DNA of 64,000 nucleotides from CAUSKK01 sp963532425. GTDB lineage: Bacteria > Pseudomonadota > Gammaproteobacteria > Cardiobacteriales > Cardiobacteriaceae. The DNA is taken from contig CAUSKK010000006.1 in assembly GCA_963532425.1 (NCBI GenBank), positions 38,818-102,817 on the forward strand. Direction: 5' to 3'. Under the pieces are notes generated by a model. That model did not search any database. It saw only the letters and a list, made by a program, of their open reading frames with translations, and was not told the DNA's origin. Positions within the stretch are counted from its first letter, which is position 1. The number at the start of each line of letters is the position of its first letter. Made by a program: the position numbers and the translations under genes. This document shows, in pieces, positions 45,401 to 53,246 of the stretch.

Positions 45401-46194
45401 TCGGCTATGCCCGGTCGCGCGGCGTCGAAATCATTCCGGAAATTACCTTCCCCGGCCACGTCAGCTTCATTCATAAGCTCCTGAAACATGAAGACATTGT
45501 CCGGGCCAGCCAGGTCTTCCGCGACAACCGCGATAACAGCAACGCCAACATGGGTTCGGCTTCCGGCTTCGTGATGGAGCTCTATTCCGAGGCGGCGGCC
45601 CCCTTCAAGGCCGGCGGCAGCAAGCATTTCCACATGGGCGGCCATGACTTCGAGGGCGCCATTGCCAATGCCGAGGCCTACACCTACTACCTGAACGGCG
45701 TCGGCGACTACGTCATGAACCACATCGGCCTGACCCCGCAGGTCTGGAACGACGGCATCATGACCGCCCGCCTGCCCCGGCTGAATAAGTTCATCGAAAT
45801 CACCTACCGCGACTGGGACGGCGACGCCGCCAATGCCGACGAGCGGGAGGCCAATCTGGCCAATCGCGCCACCGTGGGCGAGCTGGTCAAGGCCGGCTTC
45901 AAGGTCATGAACTACAACCAGCGCTATCTGGCCCATCACATCGCCGCCAACTCCGAGGCCCAGGCCAGCGGAGCGGTACAACGGCTGCGCGATGATGAAT
46001 GGCATCTGGGCATCTGGGACGAAAACAACAAGACCAATGCCGTCGATGAGCGTCAGATGAAGGGTGCCGCCGTGGCCCTGTGGAACGACCCCCGTCGTCC
46101 GGCCACCGTGGACACCACCCAGCTGCGCCAGTGGCTGCGGCCCCAGCTGGAATGGGTCAATGAGCGGGTGAGAAAAGCCGCCGCGCGCCCCTAG
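42484..46194 (+). CDS. Beta-helix plus dispersin B-like GH20 lipoprotein
   Basis: The 1236-aa lipoprotein (lipobox LSAC, Cys 17) has four parts. Residues 36-62 are a Pro/Thr linker. Residues about 65-640 form a right-handed parallel beta-helix of the pectate-lyase/NosD type, with many Asn/Asp/Gly turns and VDDSDNVHINKVEVSG-like rungs. Residues about 660-878 are a Ser/Pro/Ala repeat linker. Residues about 880-1230 form a GH20 domain very like dispersin B, with LHLRLSDDQNYLLES, IIPEITFPGHV, VWNDGI and IEITYRDWDGDA. At the catalytic pair the usual GGDEF is GGHDF (H1054, D1055). Substrate by analogy is poly-N-acetylglucosamine. A strong terminator follows. Confidence 0.85.
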   Translation: MTKKTLGVFIAAILSACGGNQQNPDLSRFIPEQLPKPSPSPTQPPAPTPTPTATATPTPPATAKIYQHPVYGKYIKAAEFGVDTSGKTNASDDLDKALAFAQREKVAVQITGTVRINRPIVLNAENAGITALFGEGMGRTTLKFAWNQDGDYRTDSRDSNELDVSQYAGIVVSGRDTSKIADTKTTLAEFSLVYDKTDNYYLYQKSYFGKVNGIYVDDSDNVHINKVEVSGANRAGIYFDSNRSYSLRDPDPRYNDFYKRLLIDGKVDSSYVKLPSGDNNKVTECELHHNRVAGLMFGYQRNFSAERNSLTENGDYRDGGTGYGLASVAGSYNFGVKIVGNRTLKNLRKGLDIHDGDDITITDNLLEADRLYGIEVYNRQFPMTKVDISHNTIIQNPLNRLEKDDDEGPRYQLYQAIGLIVNEKWNNLPVKADGNFKISNNTIKNFTAYKNPQRDDQSYAILFRNREAERNYQVAIDSNVIEGSYSSKATIAAIGETQSFYDASGKRTNTARPGKGSGTILIRGNRIKLDEQTGLAPIWNEEQFTDGSLRGQVNVVSNEITIKKANATRDAFLIGPGNASEYLVRGNRFVLGGDIGASDGKPIGEVSGRDNNQQQPKAQVIFSSITADSAAQRPQENAWLTSRGVQLTAANNLLLPADNNGGQPSGTPKPAPTVAPQPSTGPSPSTSPAPTAQPQPQPSASPTAQPRPNPGPAPAPNPNPGPAPTAQPAPSASPAPSVSPSPSASPSPSVSPSPSATPSPSASPSPSVSPTPSVSPTPSVSPSPSPSASPSVTPSPSATPTPSASPSPSVSPTPSVSPSPSASPSATPSPSATPSPSATPTPSASPSATPSPSPSATPSPSPSASPSATPTATATPTPAPDGIVNVKPKTFGLMLDAARQFYTIDQLKDFVDSVNAAGGQFLHLRLSDDQNYLLESELLGQTPEYATQEPDGTLRHKVFGNRFYSKAQINDLLGYARSRGVEIIPEITFPGHVSFIHKLLKHEDIVRASQVFRDNRDNSNANMGSASGFVMELYSEAAAPFKAGGSKHFHMGGHDFEGAIANAEAYTYYLNGVGDYVMNHIGLTPQVWNDGIMTARLPRLNKFIEITYRDWDGDAANADEREANLANRATVGELVKAGFKVMNYNQRYLAHHIAANSEAQASGAVQRLRDDEWHLGIWDENNKTNAVDERQMKGAAVALWNDPRRPATVDTTQLRQWLRPQLEWVNERVRKAAARP
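44461..45117 (+). repeat. Ser/Pro/Ala linker-coding repeat tract with palindrome halves
   Basis: This in-frame low-complexity tract of about 219 codons encodes SPSPSASP-type repeats. The Ser-Ala-Ser units are written again and again as AGCGCTTCGCC or AGCGCTTCACC, most of the GAAGCGCTTC palindrome, while other Ser-Pro units use varied codons. Confidence 0.85.
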
Positions 46195-46229
46195 GATTTC
46201 TTCTCGTTATCCCTAGGACGACCCCAGCA

Positions 46230-46253
46230 CCCCCGCTTCGGCGGGGGTTTTTT
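46230..46253 (+). terminator. Terminator of the GH20 lipoprotein gene
   Basis: A 7-bp perfect stem (CCCCCGC / GCGGGGG, TTCG tetraloop) is followed by six T, 36 bp after the stop. Confidence 0.95.
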
Positions 46254-47626
46254 GTTTCCCAATAGGCCCTAAGCCGGCGGCCAAGAGCCGAAATCGGGCC
46301 ACCGCCGGGGCCGCTGCCGATAAAGAGGATTACGCCCGGCGTTGGAGCTTTAACCGCAGCGGCCCATTGCTGGCAATAACGACCGCTATAAAGCGCTTGG
46401 CTGGCTTTAGGAGAAAGACCCCCGAGGTTGGAACAGAATTTAACCGGCGCCGGCCACTAAGAACCGGCTCTCTCCCTTTGTCGACCGGATGTAAAACCAG
46501 CTTTTTTGCGTCCCGGGGAAGCGCTTCGGCCTAAAAATTGGCTTTTGGCGAAGCGCTTCATTTTTGAAATGAGCTCAGGAAAGAAGCGCTTCCGGCGAAA
46601 AGGCCGATGGGCCGTTGTGGCTAGCCGAGGCTGGCGGTGGCCGTTTGGGTCAGCCCGGGCCGGGGCGAAGGGCCACGGCCAGCTAACCCGAAGTGCTTCG
46701 GTTAAAACCGATTTAAGACCACGACACCCAGCAGCTTGCCGAAATAAAGCGCTTGGGTTGGCGAGGGGAAGCGCTTCGCCCCTTTGGGTTCCTGAACAAA
46801 GCGCTTCGTTCTTTCCGGTGTCCTGGGGCAAAGCGCGGCGGGGTGGGATAGCCCCCGGCTGGAAGCAAAGCGATGGCCATCGCCAAGCCCAGGGCCAGCG
46901 CTTCGCCCCTGGCAGCGGCAGCCCCCGGGCCGATGAGGATTTAAAAACCGGCGGGCCGAGGCGCTTGGGTGGTGCCTGAAGCGTCGGTCTCAGGTGCTAG
47001 CGGGAGGGCGGCGCGCCTGGAGGGGAGACGATTCCTTACAAAGGAAGCGCTTCGGTTTGGAGAGGCCGTTTCAGCGAAGCGCTTCGGTTCTAGCAGGCCA
47101 ATCTTTAGCAGAGCGAAGCGCTTCGTTCGCTCTAACCTCGTTTGGAATGAAGCGCTTCCGGCTAGGAAAAGCCAAAGGGCTGTTGTGGCAAGAAGAGGTC
47201 AGCGGTGGCCGCTTTGCCTGTCTGAATCGAGGTACCCGGACCGGGGTTAGTGGACACCTAGACCGAAGCGCTTCGGTTCTGGCTGTCCGGACTGAGGAAG
47301 AAAACAGCTGGGCGGAGGAGCGCTTCTTTTATCGGGGCGGCTGCGCCGAAGCGCTTCAGGTTCGGAAGGACGGTTTTAGCGAAGCGCTTCGAGACCTCAT
47401 CAAACGGCGTCAGGGCCGGGGGCAATGCCCGGCTTTTTGCGTCTGGAGGGAAGCGCTTCGCCCGGGGAAAGCGGAGATAAAAGCCGGGTCGATGAGGATT
47501 TAAAAATCGGCGGGGTGAAGCGCTTCGGTTTGGGTGCCAGAAGAAGGAAGTGCTTCGCGGGGAACGAGTCCCGAGGAACGAAGCGCTTCGGTTTGGGGAA
47601 ATAGGGAGTTGGAGCGGGGAAGCGCT
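46254..47626. repeat. Third large palindrome island (1.4 kb)
   Basis: No gene is supported. Two halves look like a diverged duplication. Near 46585-46655 and 47150-47215 both run palindrome, GGC(C/T)GTTGTGGC, AGCGGTGGCC-like sequence. Near 46933-46975 and 47491-47540 both run GATGAGGATTTAAAAA, CGGCGGG, palindrome variant, GGTGCC. The first copies tend to have decayed palindromes (AAAGCGCTTG), the second more perfect ones. Confidence 0.85.
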
Positions 47627-48028
47627 CTAATCCTCCCAGTAGGGGAAATCATAGAAATCATAGAACAGCGATGGCCGGGGCCAGGGGCGGAGGGCCTGCC
47701 GTTCCCAACGTTCCTGGCGCCGTTCCAACCGTTCCAGCCGCTCCCGTTGGGCCAGATTCTCCCAGCCCAGGGCCAGGCAGTTCTGGAAGCTCGGCACGCT
47801 CTGGCGCCGGGCCAGCTCGGCCGCCGCCGCCGTCCGGTCGGCCACCTGGGGCCAGCCCAGCCGTTGCAGTTCCAGCAGCCGGCCGACCGCCGGGTCGCAG
47901 CGGTGGCTCAGGGCCAGGTTTAGGCGCTCCTGCTCCAGCCGGGCTGCCTCGGCCCGGCGGGCCGACTCCAGCGGCGACGGGGCACAGCCGGCCAGCAGCA
48001 GGGCCAGCAGCAGGGCCGGGGTTTTCAT
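47627..48028 (-). CDS. Small lipoprotein, unknown function
   Basis: The 133-aa precursor has a lipoprotein signal (MKTPALLLALLLAGC, Cys 15). The mature part is strongly helical and charged: a long Glu/Arg/Leu stretch, an LERLERRQERWERQ segment likely forming a coiled coil, and an aromatic acidic tail FYDFYDFPYWED. The family is not recognised. Its start overlaps the ydfG stop (ATGA), making it the last gene of a four-gene operon. No terminator is evident downstream. Confidence 0.75.
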   Translation of the reverse strand: MKTPALLLALLLAGCAPSPLESARRAEAARLEQERLNLALSHRCDPAVGRLLELQRLGWPQVADRTAAAAELARRQSVPSFQNCLALGWENLAQRERLERLERRQERWERQALRPWPRPSLFYDFYDFPYWED

Positions 48029-48774
48029 AGGTCTTTGCTCACGGTCAGGCCGTTGAAGGTCTGGGCCGTGGGCATGACCTCCAGGCGGTTGATATTGACG
48101 TGGGGCGGCTGTTCGATGACCCAGGCGATGATGGCGGCGATGTCCTCGGGGCCCAGGGCCTCAACGCCGGCATAGACCGCGTCGGCGCGCTGGCGGTCGC
48201 CGTGGAAGCGCACGGTGGAAAATTCCGTGCCACCGCAGAGACCCGGTTCGATGTTGCTGACCCGCACTCGGGTGCCGACCAAATCGGCGCGCAGATTCAG
48301 GCTGAATTGGCTGACGAAGGCCTTGCTGGCGCCATAGACGTTGCTGCCCAGATAGGGATAGCTACCGGCGATGGAGCTGAGATTGACGATGTGGCCGCGA
48401 TTGCGCGCCACCATGCCCGGCAGCACCTTGTGGGTCAGGGCCACCAGGCCACGAATGTTGGTGTCAATCATCTGGAGCCAGTCGGCCAAATCGGCCCGGG
48501 GCGCCGGCTCCAGCCCCAGGGCCAGGCCGGCATTGTTCACCAGCACGTCGATGGCCTGGAGCTCGGCCGGCAGCCGCGCCAGCAGTTTATCCATGGCCGC
48601 GATGTCGTCCATATCCAGCAGCAGCGGCCGCAGGCTGGCGCCCAGCTCCTGTTGCAGCGCCGCCAGCCGTTCGGCCCGGCGGCCGGCGGCTATCACCTGA
48701 TGGCCCTTGCTCACCAGCAGCCGGGCCAGGGCCCGACCAAAGCCGGCGGTGGCGCCGGTAATCAGAATAATCAT
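48025..48774 (-). CDS. ydfG: SDR oxidoreductase, YdfG-like
   Basis: The 249-aa short-chain dehydrogenase resembles YdfG, an NADP-dependent 3-hydroxy-acid dehydrogenase that also reduces malonic semialdehyde. It shows the Rossmann motif TGATAGFGRALAR, VLVNNAGLALGLEPA, catalytic Ser in NLSSIAGSYPY, Tyr/Lys in VYGASKAFV, and the YdfG-like IEPGLCGGTEFSTVRFHGD. It sits between two small lipoprotein genes in an operon that otherwise looks envelope-related. Confidence 0.88.
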   Translation of the reverse strand: MIILITGATAGFGRALARLLVSKGHQVIAAGRRAERLAALQQELGASLRPLLLDMDDIAAMDKLLARLPAELQAIDVLVNNAGLALGLEPAPRADLADWLQMIDTNIRGLVALTHKVLPGMVARNRGHIVNLSSIAGSYPYLGSNVYGASKAFVSQFSLNLRADLVGTRVRVSNIEPGLCGGTEFSTVRFHGDRQRADAVYAGVEALGPEDIAAIIAWVIEQPPHVNINRLEVMPTAQTFNGLTVSKDL

Positions 48775-48783
48775 GGCAAGCTC

Positions 48784-49149
48784 CTAGGGCAGATTCAGCT
48801 GGGGACGCAGCTTCTGGTAGCAGGTGGGCACCGTCGGCCCAAGCAGATTAATCACCGCCTCCACCCGGCGGCTGGGGTTGGCCAGGGCCAGCAGCTGGTC
48901 GCCCTTGGCGTTGCGCAGGGACTCTTCCGCAGCACACTGGCAGACGGCGGCCTTGTGCTGTTCGAGCTCGGCGCCCAGGGTCATCTTGGCCAGCTGCCAG
49001 AGCGGCTGGTTGTCGATGTAGCTGTGGCACTGCTGGTTGAGGATTTGGGCGGCCAGGTTCTGGCCGGCGTTGAGGCCATTGGGGGCCGGACTGCCACAGC
49101 CGACCAGGGCCAGGCCGAGCAGCAGGGCGGGGAAGCGCTTCAGGTTCAT
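48784..49149 (-). CDS. Small Cys-containing lipoprotein
   Basis: The 121-aa precursor has lipobox LVGC (Cys 18). The mature part has four Cys (QQCHSY, VCQC, TCYQK) that could form disulphides in the periplasm. The family is not recognised. It overlaps the upstream hypothetical gene by 4 bp (ATGA) and is followed 9 bp later by ydfG. An internal palindrome encodes LKRFPAL at the signal peptide. Confidence 0.75.
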   Translation of the reverse strand: MNLKRFPALLLGLALVGCGSPAPNGLNAGQNLAAQILNQQCHSYIDNQPLWQLAKMTLGAELEQHKAAVCQCAAEESLRNAKGDQLLALANPSRRVEAVINLLGPTVPTCYQKLRPQLNLP

Positions 49150-49748
49150 AGGGTTATCTCCATCCAGTAGGGGGGTAAAAGCTGTAGACGGTGCAGCAGC
49201 TGGGCGGCCTTATCGTCGCCGGCGGCACTGAGCACCCGGACGGCCATTTCCAGATAGGCAATGGCCAGCAGTTCATTGTCAATGGCGCCGGCGAAGGCGT
49301 TCTCGTCCTCGGCCTGCAGGGCCTCGGCCTCCTCCAGCAGCACGGTGAAATCGGCGACGATGGCCCGGCATTTTTCCAGCACGGCGGCCTCGTCGCCCCG
49401 GCGGCGGTGGTAGCGCAGGGCGGCGTGCATCAGCGGCCCCACCTCGGCCCGGTAGTGGGCCACCACGGCAAAAACCGCCGTGGACCAGCAGCCCAGCGCC
49501 CGTAGCCAAAGTTCCTCCGGCTCGCGTTCCTCCAGGGCGGCGCTGAGCCGGGCACCCAGTTGCACCAGGGCGTAGCCGTCGCGCCAGACATCGCCGCTAA
49601 TGGGATTATTGGGATAGTCGTTGCTGTTGGCCTCCACCCGCTCGCACTGGGCCGCCAGCTCGTCCAGATAGGCTTCGACCCGGGCCGGGGCGGCGGTGGG
49701 ATTGAGCAGAGCCGGCAGTTCGGCCTGCAGTTGGGCAATGGATTTCAT
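49146..49748 (-). CDS. Helical hypothetical protein
   Basis: This 200-aa cytoplasmic protein, rich in Ala, Leu and Glu, is probably all helical. It lacks a signal peptide. Helix pairs such as AALEEREPEELWLRAL and EKCRAIVADFTVLLEEAEAL hint at a TPR-like fold, but no family is recognised. AAGGAG lies 6 bp before the ATG at 49748; a longer open frame upstream has no site. It is the first gene of the operon and overlaps the next by 4 bp. Confidence 0.7.
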   Translation of the reverse strand: MKSIAQLQAELPALLNPTAAPARVEAYLDELAAQCERVEANSNDYPNNPISGDVWRDGYALVQLGARLSAALEEREPEELWLRALGCWSTAVFAVVAHYRAEVGPLMHAALRYHRRRGDEAAVLEKCRAIVADFTVLLEEAEALQAEDENAFAGAIDNELLAIAYLEMAVRVLSAAGDDKAAQLLHRLQLLPPYWMEITL

Positions 49749-49840
49749 CCAAACTCCTTGGCAATGAAAGGTGAAAAATTTTACCAGCATTGTTCCAGAC
49801 CCCGGCCCGACCATCTTCACCCGGGGCCGCCGACATCTAA

Positions 49841-49849
49841 TGCTAGAAT
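49841..49849 (+). promoter_or_regulatory. Extended -10 promoter of the small secreted protein gene
   Basis: TGCTAGAAT fits the extended -10 form (TGnTANAAT), 67 bp upstream of the ATG at 49916, and resembles the gyrB element. Confidence 0.5.
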
Positions 49850-49915
49850 TTTCTCCCCGGCGGGGCCCCTGGGCCCGGCCTCAACTAGAAATAACCCAAC
49901 CATAGGAGTAACAAG

Positions 49916-50233
49916 ATGTTTCTCAACAGATTTTTCCTTGGCCTGCTGCTGGGCTGGGGCGTACTCGGCACCGGCTGGGCCCAGAGTGGCCTCGGCGCCT
50001 CCTTCCTCAATCCGGTGGTTATCCACGAGAACGACACCATGCGCGGCATCAAGGCCGAAAACCGCTGGATTGAGGAGAACCTGCCCGGCTTTGAAAAAAT
50101 CGGCCAGAAGCTGGTGCAGAACGACCAGGGCACCTTCGACATCATCACCCTGCAGAGCGCCAGCGGCGAGGTGCGGGAGATTTATTTTGAGGTGAGTAAA
50201 TTCTTTGGTCTCTACGATGGGAAACCCATCTAG
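49916..50233 (+). CDS. Small secreted protein, unknown
   Basis: The 105-aa precursor has a signal peptide (about residues 1-22, ending GTGWAQ). The mature part of about 83 aa reads SGLGASFLNPVVI..., with a helical middle (GFEKIGQKLVQ) and a strand-rich end (DIITLQSASGEVREIYFEV). The family is not recognised. TAGGAG lies 8 bp before the ATG. The last codons, GLYDGKPI, occur a second time just after the stop in recoded form. A terminator follows about 110 bp downstream. Confidence 0.72.
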   Translation: MFLNRFFLGLLLGWGVLGTGWAQSGLGASFLNPVVIHENDTMRGIKAENRWIEENLPGFEKIGQKLVQNDQGTFDIITLQSASGEVREIYFEVSKFFGLYDGKPI

Positions 50234-50252
50234 AGCTCCCGCCGTTGGCGGT

Positions 50253-50279
50253 GGTCTTTATGACGGCAAACCGATTTAA
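50253..50279 (+). pseudogene. Recoded duplicate of the C-terminal tail
   Basis: Nine codons, GLYDGKPI plus TAA, repeat the end of the gene at 49916-50233 (GLYDGKPI plus TAG, 50207-50233). All but two codons differ at the third base. The offset is 46 bp, so the second copy is out of frame with the first. The perfect 16-bp palindrome ACCGATTTAAATCGGT (50270-50285) overlaps its end. Confidence 0.8.
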
Positions 50280-50343
50280 ATCGGTAGCTGGCCGGCTGGC
50301 CGGTCGGCAACCCGATTTAGCTCAACGAGCCAAAATCCAATAG

Positions 50344-50366
50344 AGCACCCTTCGGGGTGCTTTTTT
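50344..50366 (+). terminator. Terminator after the small secreted protein gene
   Basis: An AGCACCC / GGGTGCT stem with TTCG loop is followed by T6. Confidence 0.93.
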
Positions 50367-50995
50367 CATGGCCGTTTTTCCCGGCGAAGCGCTTCGGTTT
50401 AAGCAACTGGCTGGGGCAGAAAAGAAAACCCCAGCCGCTAACCGAAGCGCTTCGTTCGGATTGTTCCGGAGGGGAAGCGCTTCGGTGGCAGGACAAAAGA
50501 GGGAGCGCTTCCGGCTGTAAAGCCAGAAAAGATAAAGTCAGATAAAACGGCTGGGATAGGCGAAGCGCTTTGCCCGGGGAAGGCTGGAAAAGATGAAGCG
50601 CTGCGATGTGGGCTGTTGGCCTCACCGGGCACTTCTAGCGAAGCGCTTCCATTTAACCGGTCGGGTTGGGGTAAAAAAATCCATGCTGGGAAAACGAAGC
50701 GCTTCCCCCCGGCCCGGCCCAGGCTAACGGTTTGTTATGGTCGGGGCCGGGGGCCAAAAAAGAAAGCCAGGTCGGAGGGCGAAGCGCTTCCCCAGTTAGA
50801 ACTCGCCGAGGGGGCCGAGCCGCCGGAACAGCTCCCAGAACCGAAGCGCTTCGGACAGCTAGCCCAGCGGCCTAGGCTAGGGGGAAGCGCTTCGCTGTCC
50901 CGGCGGTGGGTACTAAAAAGGGGAGCGCTTCGGGTGGGAACGTCAGCTTTTGATGAAGCGCCGGCGGCGCGTTTCGTTCCCCAAGCCCCCGAAAT
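50367..50995. repeat. Palindrome island (0.6 kb)
   Basis: Dense GAAGCGCTTC and near copies fill the gap between the plus-strand terminator at 50366 and the nadE terminator. No gene is seen. Confidence 0.85.
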
Positions 50996-51020
50996 AAAAA
51001 AGCGCTTCCGGCGAAGCGCT
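50996..51020 (-). terminator. nadE terminator built from two palindrome copies
   Basis: On the minus strand AGCGCTTC, loop GCCG and GAAGCGCT form an 8-bp stem followed by six T. Both arms come from adjacent GAAGCGCTTC copies, 6 bp after the nadE stop. Confidence 0.9.
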
Positions 51021-51025
51021 TCGGC

Positions 51026-51769
51026 CTAGGCCTCGGGGGGCTGGGGCACCGGGGCCAGCTGGCGTTTGTGGTGGGAACGGTTATGCCAGAAGTCGATGCG
51101 TTCCCGGGCCGCCGCGCTGACCGGCTCGCCGCGTAGAAAACGGTCGATGTCCGCATAGCTGACGCCCATTTCCTCCTCGTCGGTCTGGCCAACCCAGAGG
51201 CCGGCGCTGGGCCGTTTCTCCCGCACGCTGGCGCGGACGCCGAGGCAGCGGGCCAGCTCGTAGACCTGTTCCTTGCGCAGGGCCGCCAGCGGCAGCAGGT
51301 CGGCGGCGCCATCGCCGAACTTGGTGAAATAGCCCATGTGCCATTCGGCGCGGTTGTCCGTGCCCAGCACCACCGCCCGCCGGCTCTGGGCCGTGGTGAA
51401 GAGCAGAATCATGCGGATGCGGGCCATGAGATTGCCGCGCAGCACCGCCACCCGCTCGCCGTTCAAATCAATGCCATCACCGAGGGCGCCGAGGAACTGA
51501 AGGTAGAGCGCTTCGATGTCGATGACCCGGTGTTCCAGGCCGCAATCCTCGGCCACGCCGAGGCCGTCGGCCAAATCCTCGGGGCCACTGACCGCCGCCG
51601 GCAGCAGCAGGGCCAGCCGGGGCACGGCCAGTTCCTTCAGCAGGTGGGCGCAGACGGCGCTGTCGATGCCGCCGCTGAGGCCGAGCACATAGCCATCGAG
51701 GCCGTAGAGCTCCCGGCGCTGCTGTTCCAGCCAGCCGAGCAGATAGTCCACATAGGCGCGGGCGTTCAC
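51026..51769 (-). CDS. nadE: NAD synthetase (ammonia-dependent type)
   Basis: The 247-aa enzyme amidates nicotinic acid adenine dinucleotide to NAD. The PP-loop motif GLSGGIDSA is at residues 30-38, GTDNRAEWHMGYFTKFGDGAADLLPL is the typical core, and KRPSAGLWVGQTDEEEMG follows. There is no glutaminase domain, so ammonia is the likely nitrogen donor. The start is GTG at 51769 inside GTGA, overlapping the pncB stop by 4 bp. pncB-nadE together convert nicotinate towards NAD; nadD is not in the window. Confidence 0.93.
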   Translation of the reverse strand: MNARAYVDYLLGWLEQQRRELYGLDGYVLGLSGGIDSAVCAHLLKELAVPRLALLLPAAVSGPEDLADGLGVAEDCGLEHRVIDIEALYLQFLGALGDGIDLNGERVAVLRGNLMARIRMILLFTTAQSRRAVVLGTDNRAEWHMGYFTKFGDGAADLLPLAALRKEQVYELARCLGVRASVREKRPSAGLWVGQTDEEEMGVSYADIDRFLRGEPVSAAARERIDFWHNRSHHKRQLAPVPQPPEA

Positions 51770-53199
51770 GACTTGGCCCCGGAATACTGTTTGATGAGCT
51801 CCTGCTTCAGATTCCACAGGGCCGCCGACAAATCGACGATGTATTTATGCGGGTGGTTGAGGCGCAGGGTTTCGGCCCACATGGTGGCCTGCTCCCGTTG
51901 GCAGAAGGCGCGGAGGTCGGCCAGGGTCGGTCGGGGCTGGCAGCGTTGGCCGTTGGCCAGCTGCAATTTCAGCAGGGGCTTGACGCTGAACTGGCGCGCC
52001 AGTTTCTTTTTCCAGGGCTCGTCCGGGTCGAAGAGCAGATAGGGCTGGCCCGGGTCGATGACCTCGTCGCGCAGGCTGACCACGTCGGCAAAGGCCTTAC
52101 CGCCGGCGTCATAGAAGCGCCAGACCTGCTTCGGCGCCGGCGTGGTGGTTTTGTGGCTGTTGTCGCTGATTTTGATGGTGGGCCGCACCTGGCCGTCCTT
52201 CTCCAGGGCGACGATTTTGTAAACGCCGCCGAAGACCGGGTCGCTCTTGGCGGTGATGAGATTTTCCCCGACGCCGAAGCTGTCCGCCGGAGCGCCCTGG
52301 TCGAGCAGGTCGCGAATCAGGAACTCATCCAGGGCGTTGGACAGGCTAATTTTCGTCTCCGGCATGCCGGCGGCGTCGAGCATCTGCCGGGCCTGCTGGC
52401 TGAGATAGGCCAGGTCGCCGCTGTCGATGCGAATGCCCTTCAGACTTTTGCCCCGGGGCGCCAGAAATTCCTGGTGCACGCGAATGGCGTTGGGAATGCC
52501 GGAGCGGAGGGTGTCGTAGGTGTCCACCAGCAGGAAGGTGCCGTCGGGATAGGTGCGGGCGTAGTTGAGGAAGGCCTCGTACTCGCTGGGGAAGCTCTGG
52601 ACATAGGCATGGGCCATGGTGCCAAAGGCGGGCACGCCGAAGCGCCGTTCGGCCTCCAGATTGGAGCTGGCGGCGACGCCGGCAAGGTAGGCGGCCCGGG
52701 CGCCGTAGTTGGCACTGTCGGCCCCGTGGGCCCGGCGGGCGCCAAATTCAAAGACAGCCCGGCCCCGGGCGGCCTGGACAAGGCGGGAGGCCTTGGTGGC
52801 AATGCGCGACTGGTGGTTCAGGCTCAGCAGCAGGAAGGTTTCCACCAGCTGGCATTCCAGCAGCGGCGCGCGCAGGCTGAGCAGCGGCTCATTGGGGAAG
52901 ACCACCGAGCCCTCGTCCATGGCCCAGACTTCGCCGCGAAAGCGGAAGTCGGCCAGATAGTCGAGGAACTGGGGCGAAAAGCTGCCCCGGGCGCGGAGAA
53001 AATCCAGCTCGGCCGGGCCAAAACGCAGTTCCTGCAGATAGTCCAGCACCTGTTCCAGGCCGGCGAAGATGGCATAGCCGCCCTGGTCGGGGACGCGGCG
53101 GAAAAAGTAGTCGAAGTGGGCGATTTCCTCGGCGCGGCCGAGCTGCAAATAGCTGTCGGCCATGGAAAATTCGTAGTAGTCGGTCAATAGGGCGTGCAT
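51766..53199 (-). CDS. pncB: Nicotinate phosphoribosyltransferase
   Basis: This 477-aa enzyme of the NAD salvage pathway joins nicotinate and PRPP using ATP. The N-terminal LLTDYYEFSMADSYLQ is a family hallmark. FEFGARRAHGADSANYGARAAYLAG and GTMAHAYVQSF (with the phosphorylated His) form the active site, and IRIDSGDLAYLSQQAR holds the PRPP-binding acids. The C-terminal SDNSHKTT also fits. The length matches the longer NAPRTase form. GGAGG lies 6 bp before the ATG. It is divergent from cmoM. Confidence 0.93.
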   Translation of the reverse strand: MHALLTDYYEFSMADSYLQLGRAEEIAHFDYFFRRVPDQGGYAIFAGLEQVLDYLQELRFGPAELDFLRARGSFSPQFLDYLADFRFRGEVWAMDEGSVVFPNEPLLSLRAPLLECQLVETFLLLSLNHQSRIATKASRLVQAARGRAVFEFGARRAHGADSANYGARAAYLAGVAASSNLEAERRFGVPAFGTMAHAYVQSFPSEYEAFLNYARTYPDGTFLLVDTYDTLRSGIPNAIRVHQEFLAPRGKSLKGIRIDSGDLAYLSQQARQMLDAAGMPETKISLSNALDEFLIRDLLDQGAPADSFGVGENLITAKSDPVFGGVYKIVALEKDGQVRPTIKISDNSHKTTTPAPKQVWRFYDAGGKAFADVVSLRDEVIDPGQPYLLFDPDEPWKKKLARQFSVKPLLKLQLANGQRCQPRPTLADLRAFCQREQATMWAETLRLNHPHKYIVDLSAALWNLKQELIKQYSGAKS

Positions 53200-53246
53200 C
53201 GGAGCCTCCAAAGTAAAATGGCCATTTTGACAGAAGGGGGGCTTCC

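Noticed and set aside
46485..47640. Small ORFs around 46.5-47.6 kb as genes
   Set aside because: They consist of palindrome-derived peptides and lack ribosome sites; the region aligns with itself as a non-coding duplication.
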